Source: Siminovitchia acidinfaciens
GTDB lineage: Bacteria > Bacillota > Bacilli > Bacillales > Bacillaceae_C
Reading direction: 5' to 3'
Assembly (NCBI RefSeq): GCF_003605385.1
Contig: NZ_QYTV02000001.1
Span: forward strand, 859,338-923,337
Length of the DNA: 64,000 nucleotides
The number at the start of each line of letters is the position of its first letter. The first letter of the stretch is position 1. The notes below the pieces were generated by a model that made no database searches, was not told the origin of the DNA, and saw only the letters and a list, made by a program, of their open reading frames with translations. A program made the translations under genes and the position numbers. Below, in pieces: positions 16,883-26,484 of the stretch.

Positions 16883-17950
16883 TCACCCATTATGATACTT
16901 GTACATCCACAGGATACCAGACTTCAAGATCCGAGCAATACGGCCTGTGATTGCCCGCTCAGCCATCAGCCCGAAGCCCTGTTTTTTACCAAGTGAGCCA
17001 AGCACACCTTTTAATTTGATGGTTGGCAATTCTTCCGGGAGCTCCTGCCCGCTCCAGCGTTTCTGAAGGACCTGCACTATTTGATCGGCTTGTCCCTCGG
17101 CAAGCTGAGCGCTTGGAGCATAAGGGAGGCTTGCGCAGTCTCCGACAACATAAACATGCTCATCAACAGGAATGTTGTGATATTTCGTTAATACTACTCT
17201 GTTCTGTTTGTCTTTTTCGACATCCATATCACGTACAATCCGGTTTGGCTGTATACCGGCAGTCCAAACAATGACGTCAGAATGAACCGGCTCATCATGA
17301 TTGAAGAGTGTGCGGTCTTCTACCCTCGTAATGTTAGCTCCATTAATGACTTCGACGCCGTTTGTCTGGAACCAATTTTGTACATAGCGGCTGACTCTTT
17401 CCGGAAATGCGGATAGAATGATTTTTCCACGGTCAAATAATTTGATGACCAAATCTTCACGGCTCTCCCTAAGCTCACTTGCGAGTTCGACTCCGCTCAG
17501 GCCTCCGCCTACAATACTGACAACCGAATTTGCAGGCAAGTTGTTCAAGGTTTGATATGTTTCCCGGGCTTTTCCTATATTTTGGATACTATGTGTGTAT
17601 TCTTTTGCACCGGGAATATTGTGATATTTATCCTCACAGCCGAGGCCAATAATTAAATCATCATAAGCCACAGGTTCATCTTCGGCTAAATGGACAAGTT
17701 TGTTTTCCAAGTCGATGTTCGTTATTTCCCCGTATTTGAGTTCAAGGCGCGGATGTTCAGGAAAAGGCACTCGGACCTCTTGGTCTGAAACCGTTCCGGC
17801 GGCCAATGCATAGTACTCAGTTTTAAGACAATGGTATGGCACTCTGTCAATCAGAGTGATGGTTACATCTTCGGGCAGGTTGTTTGGCAGCAAACGGTGC
17901 AACGCCCGCATGTTCCCATATCCACCGCCAAGAAGCACTAATTTTTTCAT
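16883..17950 (-). CDS. yutJ: YutJ, NDH-2-like NADH dehydrogenase
   Basis: FAD/NAD(P)-binding pyridine nucleotide oxidoreductase, 355 aa, of the type II NADH dehydrogenase group, which passes electrons from NADH to menaquinone without pumping protons. The FAD motif GGGYGNMRAL is at residues 8-17, the NAD motif VGGGLSGVELASEL near 148, WTAGIQPN and YVVGDCASLP follow. It is shorter than classic NDH-2, with a shorter C-terminal membrane anchor. ATG start behind AAAGGAG. The stop codon lies at the edge of repeat R3 and no ordinary terminator follows. Confidence 0.88.
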   Translation of the reverse strand: MKKLVLLGGGYGNMRALHRLLPNNLPEDVTITLIDRVPYHCLKTEYYALAAGTVSDQEVRVPFPEHPRLELKYGEITNIDLENKLVHLAEDEPVAYDDLIIGLGCEDKYHNIPGAKEYTHSIQNIGKARETYQTLNNLPANSVVSIVGGGLSGVELASELRESREDLVIKLFDRGKIILSAFPERVSRYVQNWFQTNGVEVINGANITRVEDRTLFNHDEPVHSDVIVWTAGIQPNRIVRDMDVEKDKQNRVVLTKYHNIPVDEHVYVVGDCASLPYAPSAQLAEGQADQIVQVLQKRWSGQELPEELPTIKLKGVLGSLGKKQGFGLMAERAITGRIARILKSGILWMYKYHNG

Positions 17951-18130
17951 GCAAACAGTCTCCTTTTGCCATCTATTTAAACAATATAAGAAAACACATT
18001 TATAAATATGTATTTATCAGTTCTATATCCAACGTAAAGTATAGCGGAATCTACACTGATATACAACAGGATTAAGATGTTCACTTCGCATTATTTAATT
18101 TAAGAACAGAGTTCTTTTCAGCCTTTCAAA

Positions 18131-18159
18131 TTGACTAACCCATGCGAAAAGAGTAGGAT
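18131..18159 (+). promoter_or_regulatory. sigma-A type promoter for yuzB
   Basis: TTGACT (18131-18136), 17-base spacer, TAGGAT (18154-18159). Confidence 0.55.
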
Positions 18160-18184
18160 TAAGACTGGTAATGAGGTGAATTAA

Positions 18185-18421
18185 ATGAATCCTATCATAG
18201 AATTTTGCATCAGCAATCTAGGCATGGGTGGATATGAAGCAATGCAAAAATTGGAGGATGATCCAGATCTGGATATTGTGGAATATGGATGTCTAGATCA
18301 TTGTGATTTATGCGCAGAAACTTTATACGCCCTCGTTAATGGAGAAGTGGTCACTGGGGATAGCCCAGAGGATCTTGTCAAAAATATTTACCAGTATTTA
18401 GAAGACAATCCGATGTTTTAA
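18185..18421 (+). CDS. yuzB: YuzB, UPF0349/DUF1450 protein
   Basis: Small Cys-containing protein, 78 aa, of the UPF0349 family. Cysteines occur at residue 8 and in YGCLDHCDLCAETLYALVNGE, suggesting metal or Fe-S binding, possibly a ferredoxin-like thioredoxin fold; function unproven. ATG start behind GAGGTGA. It lies 82 bp before the ErpA-type carrier gene in the same direction. Confidence 0.88.
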   Translation: MNPIIEFCISNLGMGGYEAMQKLEDDPDLDIVEYGCLDHCDLCAETLYALVNGEVVTGDSPEDLVKNIYQYLEDNPMF

Positions 18422-18503
18422 TAAGCCGTTTAGTTGTGAATAGAACATCCGGAGTTTATAATAAAGGAAGACTTCATTTCTCGCAAGAGGGGGGTGCAGA
18501 TTC

Positions 18504-18866
18504 ATGAGTGACCTTGTAATATTGACTGAAGCGGCTGCATTGCAGATCAAGGAAATGATCAAACAGAACGGAGAAGAAGGTGCTTATTTCCGTTTTTCCA
18601 TTAATGGAGGCGGATGCAGCGGTTTATCGTACGGCATGAGTCTAGACCATGAAAGATCTGAAAAGGATACATTCATTGAGCAGCACGGTATAGGTATCGT
18701 CATTGATGAAGATACAGCTCCGATTGTCTCAGGAACTGTCATTGATTTTAAACAGTCTCTCATGGGAGGCGGTTTTACGATTGATAATCCGAATGCCCTT
18801 GTTTCATGTGGCTGTGGAACCTCTTTCCGAACTGCGACAGTTGCAGGTAAGCCGGAAGATTGTTAA
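18504..18866 (+). CDS. yutM: A-type iron-sulfur carrier (HesB/IscA family, YutM)
   Basis: Fe-S cluster carrier, 120 aa. The three invariant cysteines are visible: one in NGGGCSGLSYG and two in the C-terminal CGCGTSF. It receives clusters from the SUF machinery and hands them to target proteins. ATG start behind AAGAGGGGGG. Neighbour yuzB and the nearby yutI support an Fe-S role. Ends in a shared bidirectional terminator with yumC. Confidence 0.92.
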   Translation: MSDLVILTEAAALQIKEMIKQNGEEGAYFRFSINGGGCSGLSYGMSLDHERSEKDTFIEQHGIGIVIDEDTAPIVSGTVIDFKQSLMGGGFTIDNPNALVSCGCGTSFRTATVAGKPEDC

Positions 18867-18872
18867 ATGGAA

Positions 18873-18905
18873 AAAAGGCCTGGACATCACTGTCCGGGCC
18901 TTTGT
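18873..18905. terminator. Bidirectional terminator yutM / yumC
   Basis: AAAGGCCTGGACA / TGTCCGGGCCTTT stem with four-base loop; A-run on the left, T's on the right, between convergent genes. Confidence 0.85.
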
Positions 18906-18918
18906 TGTATCTGCTTTA

Positions 18919-19917
18919 TTATTTATCGAATAAAGACGTACTGTGCATCGGCTGCACTCTTGCTTTCGGGTCAATATAGGTTTTTGCATTGCTGACAGCT
19001 GTCGGCGCTTCGCCAAATCCGGTGGCGATCAATTTTACTTTACCGTCATATGTCGTGATATCACCTGCGGCATATATCCCCGGGATATTCGTTTCCATTT
19101 TTGAATTGACGACAATGGAGTTCTTTTCAATCTCGATGCCCCAGTCCTTGATCGGTCCAAGTGATGACACAAAGCCGTAGTTGCAAATCAGAGAGTCAAG
19201 TTCAATTTCTTCCACAGCATCGCCTCTGACTTCCTGGATGACAAGCTTATTGATAGACTCGCCGTCACAGATGATATCAGAAGCGGCGAAAGGAGTTTTA
19301 ATTTCAACTGAAGAAGATTTCAATTGAGTCACGCTGCTTTCATGAGCGCGGAACTTATCCCTGCGATGGACAAGGGTCACTTTCTCTGCAATCGGTTCAA
19401 GCATGAGCGCCCAGTCAACAGCTGAATCTCCCCCACCCAGGATTACGACTCTTTTTCCTTCAAACTTTTTCATATCATCTACGAAATAGTGGAGGTTTTT
19501 CCCTTCATATTGTTCGGCCTCTTCAATCTCCAGTTTTCTTGGTTGAAAAGCTCCGATTCCGCCGGTGATAATAATCGATTTTGAATAATGGATCTCTTGA
19601 TCGGTAGTCAGTTTAAAAGTTCCGTCGTCCAGTTTTTCCACATTTTGTACAGATTGACCAAGACAAATAGTTTGGGAAAACAACTTCAACTGTTCTTTTA
19701 AATTATTGACGAGATCCTGTGCCTTTATTTTTGGAAAGCCGGCCACATCGTATATATATTTCTCTGGATATAATGCAGCTAATTGCCCGCCTAATTGAGG
19801 AAGACTTTCTATAATTTTAACCGATGAATTCCTCATACCTGCATAAAAGGCAGTGAACATCCCAGCAGGACCTGCCCCGATGATTGTCATGTCAAAAACT
19901 TGCTGATCTTCTTTCAA
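18919..19917 (-). CDS. yumC: Ferredoxin/flavodoxin-NADP+ reductase YumC
   Basis: Thioredoxin-reductase-like FNR, 332 aa: FAD domain [16 protein letters not shown] (residues 12-27), [27 protein letters not shown] domain [14 protein letters not shown] near 160, [13 protein letters not shown] near 282. The CxxC of thioredoxin reductases is absent, which marks the ferredoxin reductase subgroup. It transfers electrons between NADPH and ferredoxin or flavodoxin and is essential in B. subtilis. TTG start seven bases after AGGAGGG. Confidence 0.93.
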   Translation of the reverse strand: MKEDQQVFDMTIIGAGPAGMFTAFYAGMRNSSVKIIESLPQLGGQLAALYPEKYIYDVAGFPKIKAQDLVNNLKEQLKLFSQTICLGQSVQNVEKLDDGTFKLTTDQEIHYSKSIIITGGIGAFQPRKLEIEEAEQYEGKNLHYFVDDMKKFEGKRVVILGGGDSAVDWALMLEPIAEKVTLVHRRDKFRAHESSVTQLKSSSVEIKTPFAASDIICDGESINKLVIQEVRGDAVEEIELDSLICNYGFVSSLGPIKDWGIEIEKNSIVVNSKMETNIPGIYAAGDITTYDGKVKLIATGFGEAPTAVSNAKTYIDPKARVQPMHSTSLFDK

Positions 19918-20165
19918 AGAAAATCCCTCCTGTTCATAAACAGCTTCAATAAGTCATTTTACACGTTCCTATTGTGCCACACAATGCTTAGTTTTGTCAT
20001 ATGAAATGACCCAAAAATGCGGGGAATCAGTACTTTGAATGAGTTTTGACCTTAAGAATTCAGAATTGTTGTTCTTCTGTGAAACCGCTTGAAAAAGGAG
20101 AATAAAAGCCATATGATGTATTGAGACATATATCTCTTTTTTATGACATTTTTTTTGTTATTGTA

Positions 20166-20181
20166 CGTGAAGTGCATCACA
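20166..20181. promoter_or_regulatory. FNR/Rex-like palindrome upstream of yumB
   Basis: CGTGA-AGTGCA-TCACA matches TGTGA-N6-TCACA (Fnr/Crp type) at nine of ten positions and resembles a Rex box (GTGAA-N4-TTCAC) with one mismatch. It sits about 85 bp before the yumB start. A TATAAT lies at 20236-20241 without a good -35. Which regulator binds is inference. Confidence 0.4.
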
Positions 20182-20267
20182 TTTATTTATATATCATATT
20201 ATTTTTTACAATGCATTTCAGTCGTACGAATGTTTTATAATAAGACGAAAAGGTGGAAGTGATTAGA

Positions 20268-21485
20268 TTGAGAAAGCCAAAGATTGTAGTATTAGGCGCT
20301 GGTTACGGCGGATTAATGACAGTGACACGTCTTCAAAAACAACTCGGAAGCACCGATGCCGAAATTGTTTTAGTTAATAAAAATGACTACCATTATGAAA
20401 CAACATGGTTGCATGAAGCTTCTGCCGGAACATTGTCCCCTGACCAGGTCCGTTATGATATTTCAAGCGTAATTGACAGAAGCAAGGTTGACTTCGTTCA
20501 AGATACTGCTGTAAAAGTTGAACTTGAAACGAAAAAAGTAATCCTTGAAAAAGGAGACGAGCTTTCATATGACTACCTTGTAGTAGCATTGGGAGGCGCT
20601 CCTGAAACATTTGGAATCAAAGGCCTTGATAAGTATGCTTTTTCCATTACAAATGTAAACACAGCGAGACAAATCCGCGAACATATTGAATATCAATTCG
20701 CAACTTACAAAGTCGACAAAAAGCCAGAACGTTTAACAATTGTTGTCGGCGGTGCAGGTTTTACAGGCATGGAGTTTCTTGGCGAACTGGGCAATCAGAT
20801 TCCAAGATGGTGCAAAGAATATGATATCGACAAAGAAATGGTAAAAGTAGTCTGTGTGGAAGCTGCTCCAACTGCTCTACCAGGATTTGATCCTGAATTG
20901 GTTCAGTACGCTACAGCGTTGCTTGAAAGAAAAAATGTGGAATTCCGCATTGGTACGGCAATTAAAGAAGCTACTCCTGAAGGAATCGTCGTTGCAAAAG
21001 GCGAAGATGATACAGAGGAAATCAAAGCAGCAACGGTTGTATGGGCTGCAGGTGTTCGAGGCAATCCGATCATTGTTGAATCTGGAATCGAAAATATGCG
21101 CGGCAGAGTAAAAGTAGAGCCTGATTTGCGTGCACCAGGGCTTTCTGATGTGTTTGTTATTGGCGACTGCTCACTCGTGATTAACGAAGAAATCAACCGC
21201 CCATATCCTCCTACCGCTCAAATCGCTATGCAACAAGGCGAATTGGTAGCAAGCAACTTAGCGAAGCTCGTTCAAGGTAAAACGAACCTTGACAGCTTTA
21301 CATTCGATAACAAAGGAACTGTTTGTTCACTTGGAGATGACGATGCCATCGGTGTTGTCTTCGGAAAGAAAGTGACAGGTACAAAAGCTTCCTTTATGAA
21401 AAAGATGATCGACAACCGTGCCCTTTACATGATTGGCGGCATTCCGCTTACAATGAAAAAAGGGAAATTCAATTTGCTTAAGTAA
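20268..21485 (+). CDS. yumB: YumB, type II NADH dehydrogenase
   Basis: NDH-2 family NADH:menaquinone oxidoreductase, 405 aa. FAD motif [11 protein letters not shown] (about residues 7-17), [22 protein letters not shown] motif [15 protein letters not shown] near 164, [19 protein letters not shown] and the quinone-site region [16 protein letters not shown]-terminal amphipathic segment should bind the membrane face. TTG 20268 gives the family start [15 protein letters not shown] and follows GGAAGTGA; the GTG at 20253 precedes that site. Likely redox regulated (palindrome upstream). Confidence 0.93.
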   Translation: MRKPKIVVLGAGYGGLMTVTRLQKQLGSTDAEIVLVNKNDYHYETTWLHEASAGTLSPDQVRYDISSVIDRSKVDFVQDTAVKVELETKKVILEKGDELSYDYLVVALGGAPETFGIKGLDKYAFSITNVNTARQIREHIEYQFATYKVDKKPERLTIVVGGAGFTGMEFLGELGNQIPRWCKEYDIDKEMVKVVCVEAAPTALPGFDPELVQYATALLERKNVEFRIGTAIKEATPEGIVVAKGEDDTEEIKAATVVWAAGVRGNPIIVESGIENMRGRVKVEPDLRAPGLSDVFVIGDCSLVINEEINRPYPPTAQIAMQQGELVASNLAKLVQGKTNLDSFTFDNKGTVCSLGDDDAIGVVFGKKVTGTKASFMKKMIDNRALYMIGGIPLTMKKGKFNLLK

Positions 21486-21504
21486 TACAATGAAATGATG
21501 AGAG

Positions 21505-21536
21505 AGGCAGAATCTATATGGATTCTGCCTTTTTTA
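21505..21536 (+). terminator. Terminator after yumB
   Basis: AGGCAGAATC / GGATTCTGCCT stem and six T. Confidence 0.88.
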
Positions 21537-21572
21537 GAGAGTGAAAATAACAATGCGTATGTGTTCTTCATT

Positions 21573-21955
21573 TCCAGCGGTTAGCCCCTAGTGGTTATAA
21601 GTATAACTCAGCGCTTGTCGGGGCTTAGAAGGGCGCTTTTTTTCTTGGAAGTTAAAGAAAGTATAAACTTAGATAAAGTTTTCTATTTAAACAAGAATAC
21701 GTTAATGTCTAGCTTCAGGCGCCATCGGTTCGAGGTCACAAGCCACAGGGAAGATTATTCAGGAAGAATGTGCTCCTGCGCCATAGCTTATTCGAGGAAG
21801 TCTTGTTCAGCTCGTCGCAAAGCAGCATGAAGCATATTCAGAGATGTTTCTCATGATGTAATTAAGTGAGCGGCTTTGCGTGGGGGGCGAAAAGCTGCCT
21901 CCTCGCAATTCGTCTTGTGCTTGTCGCCTAAGGCTGCGCGCCTTGCGCTTTTCTA
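21573..21955 (+). repeat. Mosaic intergenic repeat, copy R4
   Basis: Two joined units. A short one (21573-21650) ends GCTTGTCGGGGCTTAG..GGCGCTTTTTTTC; a linker with AAGAAAGTATAAA follows; a long one (about 21710-21955) runs from TGTCTAGCTTCAGGCGCC to GCGCTTTTCTA. The same order, including the linker, is seen in R8; 21784-21867 matches 30907-30990 almost base for base. Confidence 0.88.
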
Positions 21956-21976
21956 AGAAAGTGTGGGGAGAAGAGT

Positions 21977-22459
21977 ATGAGTCAAAATCGGGGCAAGGTT
22001 TGGCTGGCAGTTTGCGGCGTGGTTATTGATGAGGAGGGCCGCTGGCTTGTCGTGAAAAAGAAATACGGCGGAGCCAAAGGCAAATGGACGTTGCCGGCAG
22101 GCTTTGTAGAACCGGGGGAAACTCTGGATGAGGCGGTCAAAAGGGAAGTACTTGAAGAGACAGGGGTTATTTGTACTATTGACGGTCTGCTCGGCTTAAG
22201 AACCGGAGTGCTGCGTTCCAGCATCAGTGATAATATGATGATATTTGCCTGCAAACCAAAAAACACAACAATCCTAGTTCAGGAAGACGAACTTGAGGAA
22301 GCCAGCTGGATGATGCCTGAAAGTCTGTTACAGGATAAAAAAACCTCTGTCATGATTACTGAGCTGATCCAAGGGGGATACAGGCCGTTTCAAAAAGAGA
22401 TTGTTGCAATCAACCCTGGAAGTCAATTTGGATATACGGCTTATAAATTATTTCTTTGA
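21977..22459 (+). CDS. Nudix hydrolase
   Basis: Nudix-family pyrophosphohydrolase, 160 aa. The Nudix box GX5EX7REUXEEXGU is complete: GFVEPGETLDEAVKREVLEE followed by TGV (about residues 43-65). Substrate not predictable (NADH, nucleoside diphosphate sugars or damaged nucleotides are usual). ATG with GGGGAGA upstream. The gene is inserted between yumB and yuiB relative to B. subtilis and is flanked closely on both sides by repeats R4 and R5; R5 starts on the base after its stop. Confidence 0.88.
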   Translation: MSQNRGKVWLAVCGVVIDEEGRWLVVKKKYGGAKGKWTLPAGFVEPGETLDEAVKREVLEETGVICTIDGLLGLRTGVLRSSISDNMMIFACKPKNTTILVQEDELEEASWMMPESLLQDKKTSVMITELIQGGYRPFQKEIVAINPGSQFGYTAYKLFL

Positions 22460-22730
22460 TCCTCTAAGGGAATTGTCTTATGCTTGTCGGAGCTGAACAA
22501 GGCGCTTTCGCTTTTCTAATTGTCTAGCTCCAGCGCCTATCGACTAGCAGACTTCGCGCCTCCGCCTACGATAAGTCAACATCGGCTCCGAAGGACAGGA
22601 CGTCCTAGTGCCACCAAAGCCACAGGATGTGGCGTTTTGAGGCGGCCTTCGTCGCCGTGTTTCCTTTATCTCGTTGGAGTCACTCCAGTCTGTACGTCGA
22701 TGGACAGGCGCTTTCGCTTTTCTAATTGTC
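22460..22730 (+). repeat. Mosaic intergenic repeat, copy R5
   Basis: Starts directly after the Nudix TGA with a tail module (CTTATGCTTGTCGGAGCTGAA..GCTTTTCTA), then a head (TCTAGCTCCAGCGCCTA), then hairpin modules AGGAC-aggac-GTCCT (22592-22606) and GCCAC-aggat-GTGGC (22619-22633), and a second tail (TGGACAGGCGCTTTCGCTTT). Confidence 0.87.
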
Positions 22731-22817
22731 ACGAATTCGTCCGAGTCTTCGGCATTGACGCTCTGTCAACCATTCAGTAAACTTGGTATGAAGGTAAAAT
22801 CAAGGGGGAAAACAGCT

Positions 22818-23141
22818 ATGCAAATGCCACTTCCAGTCCTGCTTATATCCATGTTATTATTTTTTGTCCTGTTTTTCGGGATTGGATTTTTACTAAATAT
22901 GCTATTACGAATGACTTGGATTATGGCGGTTGTCTATCCGGTCGTCGCCATATTGATCGTTGATAAGGTGAAGTTTACGGAATATCTTACATCTCCGTCC
23001 TCTTCTTTTTCCAGTCTTGGATCAAGCATCTCTAATCTCGCTGCAGCTGATCTAATCATTCTGGTTAGCGGCTTGGCAGGAGCATTAGTTGCTGGGTTTA
23101 CTATGCAGGTCTTGCGTAAAAAAGGTTATAGAATGTTTTAG
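22818..23141 (+). CDS. yuiB: YuiB membrane protein
   Basis: Small integral membrane protein, 107 aa, YuiB family, function unknown. Hydrophobic helices are near residues 5-27, 32-49 and 77-97, and a short serine-rich segment (SPSSSFSSLGSS) separates the second and third. ATG 22818 lies nine bases after AAGGGGG; the longer open frame upstream is repeat R5 and is not coding. Order yuiB-yuiC-yuiD-pepA is as in B. subtilis. Confidence 0.85.
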   Translation: MQMPLPVLLISMLLFFVLFFGIGFLLNMLLRMTWIMAVVYPVVAILIVDKVKFTEYLTSPSSSFSSLGSSISNLAAADLIILVSGLAGALVAGFTMQVLRKKGYRMF

Positions 23142-23144
23142 TAG

Positions 23145-23179
23145 TAAAAAAGCGCTCTGTTAGTCAGGGGGCTTTTTTA
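23145..23179 (+). terminator. Terminator-like hairpin after yuiB
   Basis: AAAAAAGC / GCTTTTTT arms with an 18-base loop that can pair further (CGCTC region); T-run in the right arm. Confidence 0.55.
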
Positions 23180-23268
23180 CTTTTCGTCAAAAGTCTCTAG
23201 CTTTCTTAATTCACTACGAATAAACCCTCTCAAAATAGGGAATCAATACCCATGAGAGGAGTGAATGA

Positions 23269-23919
23269 ATGTTTACGCGTTACATATACATCCGGAGGCT
23301 GTTGATGCTGCTTTTATTTACAGCAGCCTTGGGAGCAACTTTTGAAGCGTTGTCCGGTTTGGATATTAGGACAACTGCTCAAATGCTATTTTCAGATTCA
23401 AATCAAAAAAAAGCAGAGGAAAATCTTATGGCAGAACCGGCAATTCAGGCCGCGAAAGCAGATCCAACGGATATTCCTCCATTGGAAGAGGCTTTTGATT
23501 GGTCTCAATATCCGATGAAAAAAGTTGTTGCTACTGGGTATACGGCTGGGGTAGAATCTACCGGGAAAAGACCTGGACATCCGTCTTACGGAATAACATA
23601 TTCCGGTGTGAAAGTGAAAAGGGATTTATATTCAACGGTAGCCGCTGATCCGAAGGTATTTCCCATCGGCACCATTTTATTCATTCCGGGTTACGGATAT
23701 GGTGTGGTAGCTGACACAGGTTCAGCCATCAAAGGGAATAAAATTGATCTTTATTACGAAACTGTTGATGAGGTATACAGTAATTGGGGAAAACGTACGC
23801 TGGATATCCACATCATTGAAATGGGTACTGGGAAAATAACAGAAGAAGAGCTGATTGCCCTGAATGAAGATGAGGCCATGCAGGTATTCAGGCAAACTTA
23901 TTTAAAAACTTCAGATTAA
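23269..23919 (+). CDS. yuiC: YuiC, 3D-domain peptidoglycan lytic enzyme
   Basis: Stationary-phase-survival type cell wall hydrolase with a 3D domain (MltA/RpfB-related lytic transglycosylase fold), 216 aa. An N-terminal signal anchor ([20 protein letters not shown]) is followed by a linker and the catalytic double-psi barrel (about 95-200) with aspartates in [18 protein letters not shown]. The B. subtilis orthologue has been shown to be a muralytic enzyme. ATG after AGGAG. Ends at its own terminator. Confidence 0.9.
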   Translation: MFTRYIYIRRLLMLLLFTAALGATFEALSGLDIRTTAQMLFSDSNQKKAEENLMAEPAIQAAKADPTDIPPLEEAFDWSQYPMKKVVATGYTAGVESTGKRPGHPSYGITYSGVKVKRDLYSTVAADPKVFPIGTILFIPGYGYGVVADTGSAIKGNKIDLYYETVDEVYSNWGKRTLDIHIIEMGTGKITEEELIALNEDEAMQVFRQTYLKTSD

Positions 23920-23924
23920 GTTAC

Positions 23925-23957
23925 AAGGCTGCGGGATTTTCAAACCGCAGCCTTTTC
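23925..23957 (+). terminator. Terminator after yuiC
   Basis: AAGGCTGCGG / CCGCAGCCTT stem followed by TT. Confidence 0.8.
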
Positions 23958-23998
23958 GTAGTAAAAAACGCGATAGATTATACGACGCCAACTCGATA

Positions 23999-24065
23999 TG
24001 TCCAGTTCCGACGGCGCCACAGGAGGTGGTGCTTTAAGTCGGCCAGGTGCCTTGCGTTTTTCTTA
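23999..24065 (+). repeat. Mosaic intergenic repeat, short copy R6
   Basis: Degenerate unit between convergent yuiC and yuiD. It holds the hairpin GCGCCAC-aggag-GTGGTGC (24014-24032, one G-T pair) and the tail GGTGCCTTGCGTTTTTCTTA, ending one base before the yuiD stop codon. Confidence 0.75.
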
Positions 24066-24066
24066 G

Positions 24067-24546
24067 TTATAGATTTAGAAAATAATAAAGAATCAGCGCT
24101 AAAAAGACACCTGTCAATCCTCCAAAAAACACTTCCACGGGCTTGTGTCCAAGCAGCTCCTTTAATTCTTTTCTTTTTTGCTGCTCCGGTTTTTCCGGCC
24201 AAACTTTAGCTTCTTCGATAAAACGCTGGAAGTCAGAAGTCAACTGGTTCAAGACAATAGCATGTTCACCGGCTTGCCTCCTGACACCGGTTGCGTCGAA
24301 CATAACGATAATCGCAAATACTGCGGCAACTGCAAATAGGGGCGAACCCAAGCCTTCCTTGAGGGCGATACCTGTGGAAAGGGCGGTAACCGCGGCGGAG
24401 TGGGAACTTGGCATCCCGCCTGTTGAGGTCAATAGTGACCAGTCCCATTTTCTTGTCACAATGAAATGGAGAGGGACTTTTACAAATTGAGCAAAGAAAA
24501 TAGCAGTGAGTGCAAACCAAAGAGGAAAGTTCAAAAACAGGTCCAT
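24067..24546 (-). CDS. yuiD: YuiD, divergent PAP2 family membrane protein
   Basis: DUF212 / divergent PAP2 family protein, 159 aa, four or so membrane helices. Conserved motifs TGGMPSSHSAAVTAL and DATGVRRQAGEHA correspond to the phosphatase-like active site of the acid phosphatase/VanZ-related group; substrate unknown, possibly a lipid phosphate. ATG 24546 lies seven bases after GAAAGGATG; six extra codons upstream in frame are unlikely. Its stop abuts repeat R6. Confidence 0.87.
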   Translation of the reverse strand: MDLFLNFPLWFALTAIFFAQFVKVPLHFIVTRKWDWSLLTSTGGMPSSHSAAVTALSTGIALKEGLGSPLFAVAAVFAIIVMFDATGVRRQAGEHAIVLNQLTSDFQRFIEEAKVWPEKPEQQKRKELKELLGHKPVEVFFGGLTGVFLALILYYFLNL

Positions 24547-24604
24547 CAATTTACATCCTTTCATAAATGGAAAGAAAAATTAATATAAACAATGCATTAT
24601 TTTT

Positions 24605-24763
24605 TTAGCTTTAGCTTCTCTAAGCATACAATACAGGAAAGCAGGTCTGCCAACGTTTTCTTCAGTTTATCCATGATGTAATCTTAGAAAAGTTGAAGTG
24701 ATTGAAGTTAGCAGCTTCCCTTTGAAAGCTTAACTAGGAATTCGCAAAATGGGACACTTGTGC
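24605..24763 (+). repeat. Mosaic intergenic repeat, decayed copy R7
   Basis: Weak copy between divergent yuiD and pepA. Recognisable modules are CATGATGTAAT, GTGATTGAAGTTAGCAGCTTCCCT and ACACTTGTGCTTTTCC, in the same order as in R9. Boundaries are approximate. Confidence 0.55.
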
Positions 24764-24873
24764 TTTTCCTTTCTTTTTATATTACCACAACAGCCCGATA
24801 AGGAATCACACTTTTGGAAATCTCGAAACTCCACAAAACTTGGTCTATACTTTTAGTAAAGGAGGAGTTGCAC

Positions 24874-26376
24874 ATGTTTCATATTTCAAATGAAAACCCA
24901 TACGAAAGTGAACAGGAATGCATGCTGATCGGATTGATGGATCAGCCTGAGAAATTTTCGGGAGATCTGCAGCAGCTTGATGATGCGTTTAATGGAAGAT
25001 TGACTGATCTTGTAAAAGAAGGTGATATATCTGCAAAATATCAATCGGTTGCGGTTATACATAGTTTGGGCTGTTCCTCCATCAAACGATTCGTTTTTAT
25101 CGGGTTGGGCAGGGAAAAAGATTTAACAGTTGATCGATTGCGCGAAGCGGTCGGAAAGGCATCCAAAGAATTGAAACAGCTTCGTGTAGAGTCATTCTCT
25201 ATCGCATTGGATTCATTTGTGGGAGGGGGAATTACTACCGAAAAGTGTGCCTGGATCATAAGTGAGGCGTATACCATGGCAACATATGAATTTTATGGAT
25301 ATAAGCAAAAATCTAATGAACCAGAGATCATCGTTGAGGAAATAACTATTTTTACAAATGAGGATATGAAGGAAACTAAAGCCGCTTTTCAAACTGGTTG
25401 GACATTTGGGACGGGAACCAACCATGCGAGAACACTCGTGAACACGCCAAGCAACATGCTGAAGCCTTCCGATCTGGCTGCGTATGCAGCGGAGTTGGCT
25501 GATAAGTATGGGTTTGAAATTGAAATTTTAGAAAAAGAGGAAATTGAAAAGCTCGGAATGGGTGCTTTTCTAGCGGTAAACCAGGGATCAAATGAACCAC
25601 CATTTATGATTGTCTTAAAATATCAAGGAAAAGGAGAATGGACTGATGTTCTTGGCTTGGTAGGAAAAGGGATCACATTTGATACTGGCGGTTACTCCAT
25701 CAAGCCGAAGGATGGGATTGTCGGTATGAAAACAGATATGGGCGGAGCGGCGTCTGTTCTTGGAGCAATGGATGTGATTGGCAGTCTTAGACCTGAGCGG
25801 AATGTTGTTGCGGTGATCCCGGCTACGGATAATGTAATCAGTGAAAAAGCATTCAAGCCTGATGATGTAATTACGTCGATGAACGGAAAAACAATTGAAG
25901 TATTAAATACGGACGCGGAAGGAAGACTCGTTCTGGCAGATGCGGTCACATACGCAAAAATGCATGGTGCTGACCGGATCATTGATGTGGCTACCTTAAC
26001 CGGTGGTGTAATTATTGCACTTGGCCTTGATAAAACAGGGGCGATATCAAATAATGAGAAGTTCTATCAGCAAGTAAAAGAGGCCTCGGCTAAAACTGGA
26101 GAATTTATCTGGCGCCTTCCATACACGGAGAAGGATAAAGAAAGAGTTCGCTCAAGTAAGATAGCCGATTTGAATAATTCGCCAGGCAGGGAAGGCCACG
26201 CTATTATGGGCGGTGCATTTATCGGGGAATTTGTAGAAGACACTCCGTGGGTTCATTTGGATATAGCAGGAACTGCTACAACTAACAAAGAGTATGAGCT
26301 TGGTCCTGCAGGAGCTACAGGGGTAATGGTAAGGACGCTTGCTCTGCTTGTAATCGAGGAAAAGAACTGGAATTAA
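24874..26376 (+). CDS. pepA: Leucyl aminopeptidase (M17), YuiE/PepA
   Basis: Cytosolic manganese/zinc aminopeptidase of family M17, 500 aa, cleaving N-terminal residues, often Leu. The C-terminal catalytic domain shows [15 protein letters not shown] (Lys and Asp ligands), [14 protein letters not shown] and the signature [13 protein letters not shown] (about 350). ATG 24874 follows AAGGAGG; the TTG-initiated longer frame from 24814 would include the ribosome site. TCGAAA-17-TATACT upstream is a possible promoter. Monocistronic. Confidence 0.93.
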   Translation: MFHISNENPYESEQECMLIGLMDQPEKFSGDLQQLDDAFNGRLTDLVKEGDISAKYQSVAVIHSLGCSSIKRFVFIGLGREKDLTVDRLREAVGKASKELKQLRVESFSIALDSFVGGGITTEKCAWIISEAYTMATYEFYGYKQKSNEPEIIVEEITIFTNEDMKETKAAFQTGWTFGTGTNHARTLVNTPSNMLKPSDLAAYAAELADKYGFEIEILEKEEIEKLGMGAFLAVNQGSNEPPFMIVLKYQGKGEWTDVLGLVGKGITFDTGGYSIKPKDGIVGMKTDMGGAASVLGAMDVIGSLRPERNVVAVIPATDNVISEKAFKPDDVITSMNGKTIEVLNTDAEGRLVLADAVTYAKMHGADRIIDVATLTGGVIIALGLDKTGAISNNEKFYQQVKEASAKTGEFIWRLPYTEKDKERVRSSKIADLNNSPGREGHAIMGGAFIGEFVEDTPWVHLDIAGTATTNKEYELGPAGATGVMVRTLALLVIEEKNWN

Positions 26377-26484
26377 GGCAGGAACGGGCTTGTTCATACA
26401 ATAATCGCCCATGCCATCTATGCCTTTCCCGCATACACAGGTAAAGAGGAGCTTTGAGCTCTTGCATAAAGGAGGCTACCTGTA

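Noticed and set aside
16410-16886. Two reverse-strand open frames (16410-16595 and 16689-16886) with nearly the same peptide
   Set aside because: They are translations of the 113-bp direct repeat in R3; no ribosome site, and similarity is at DNA level in all copies.
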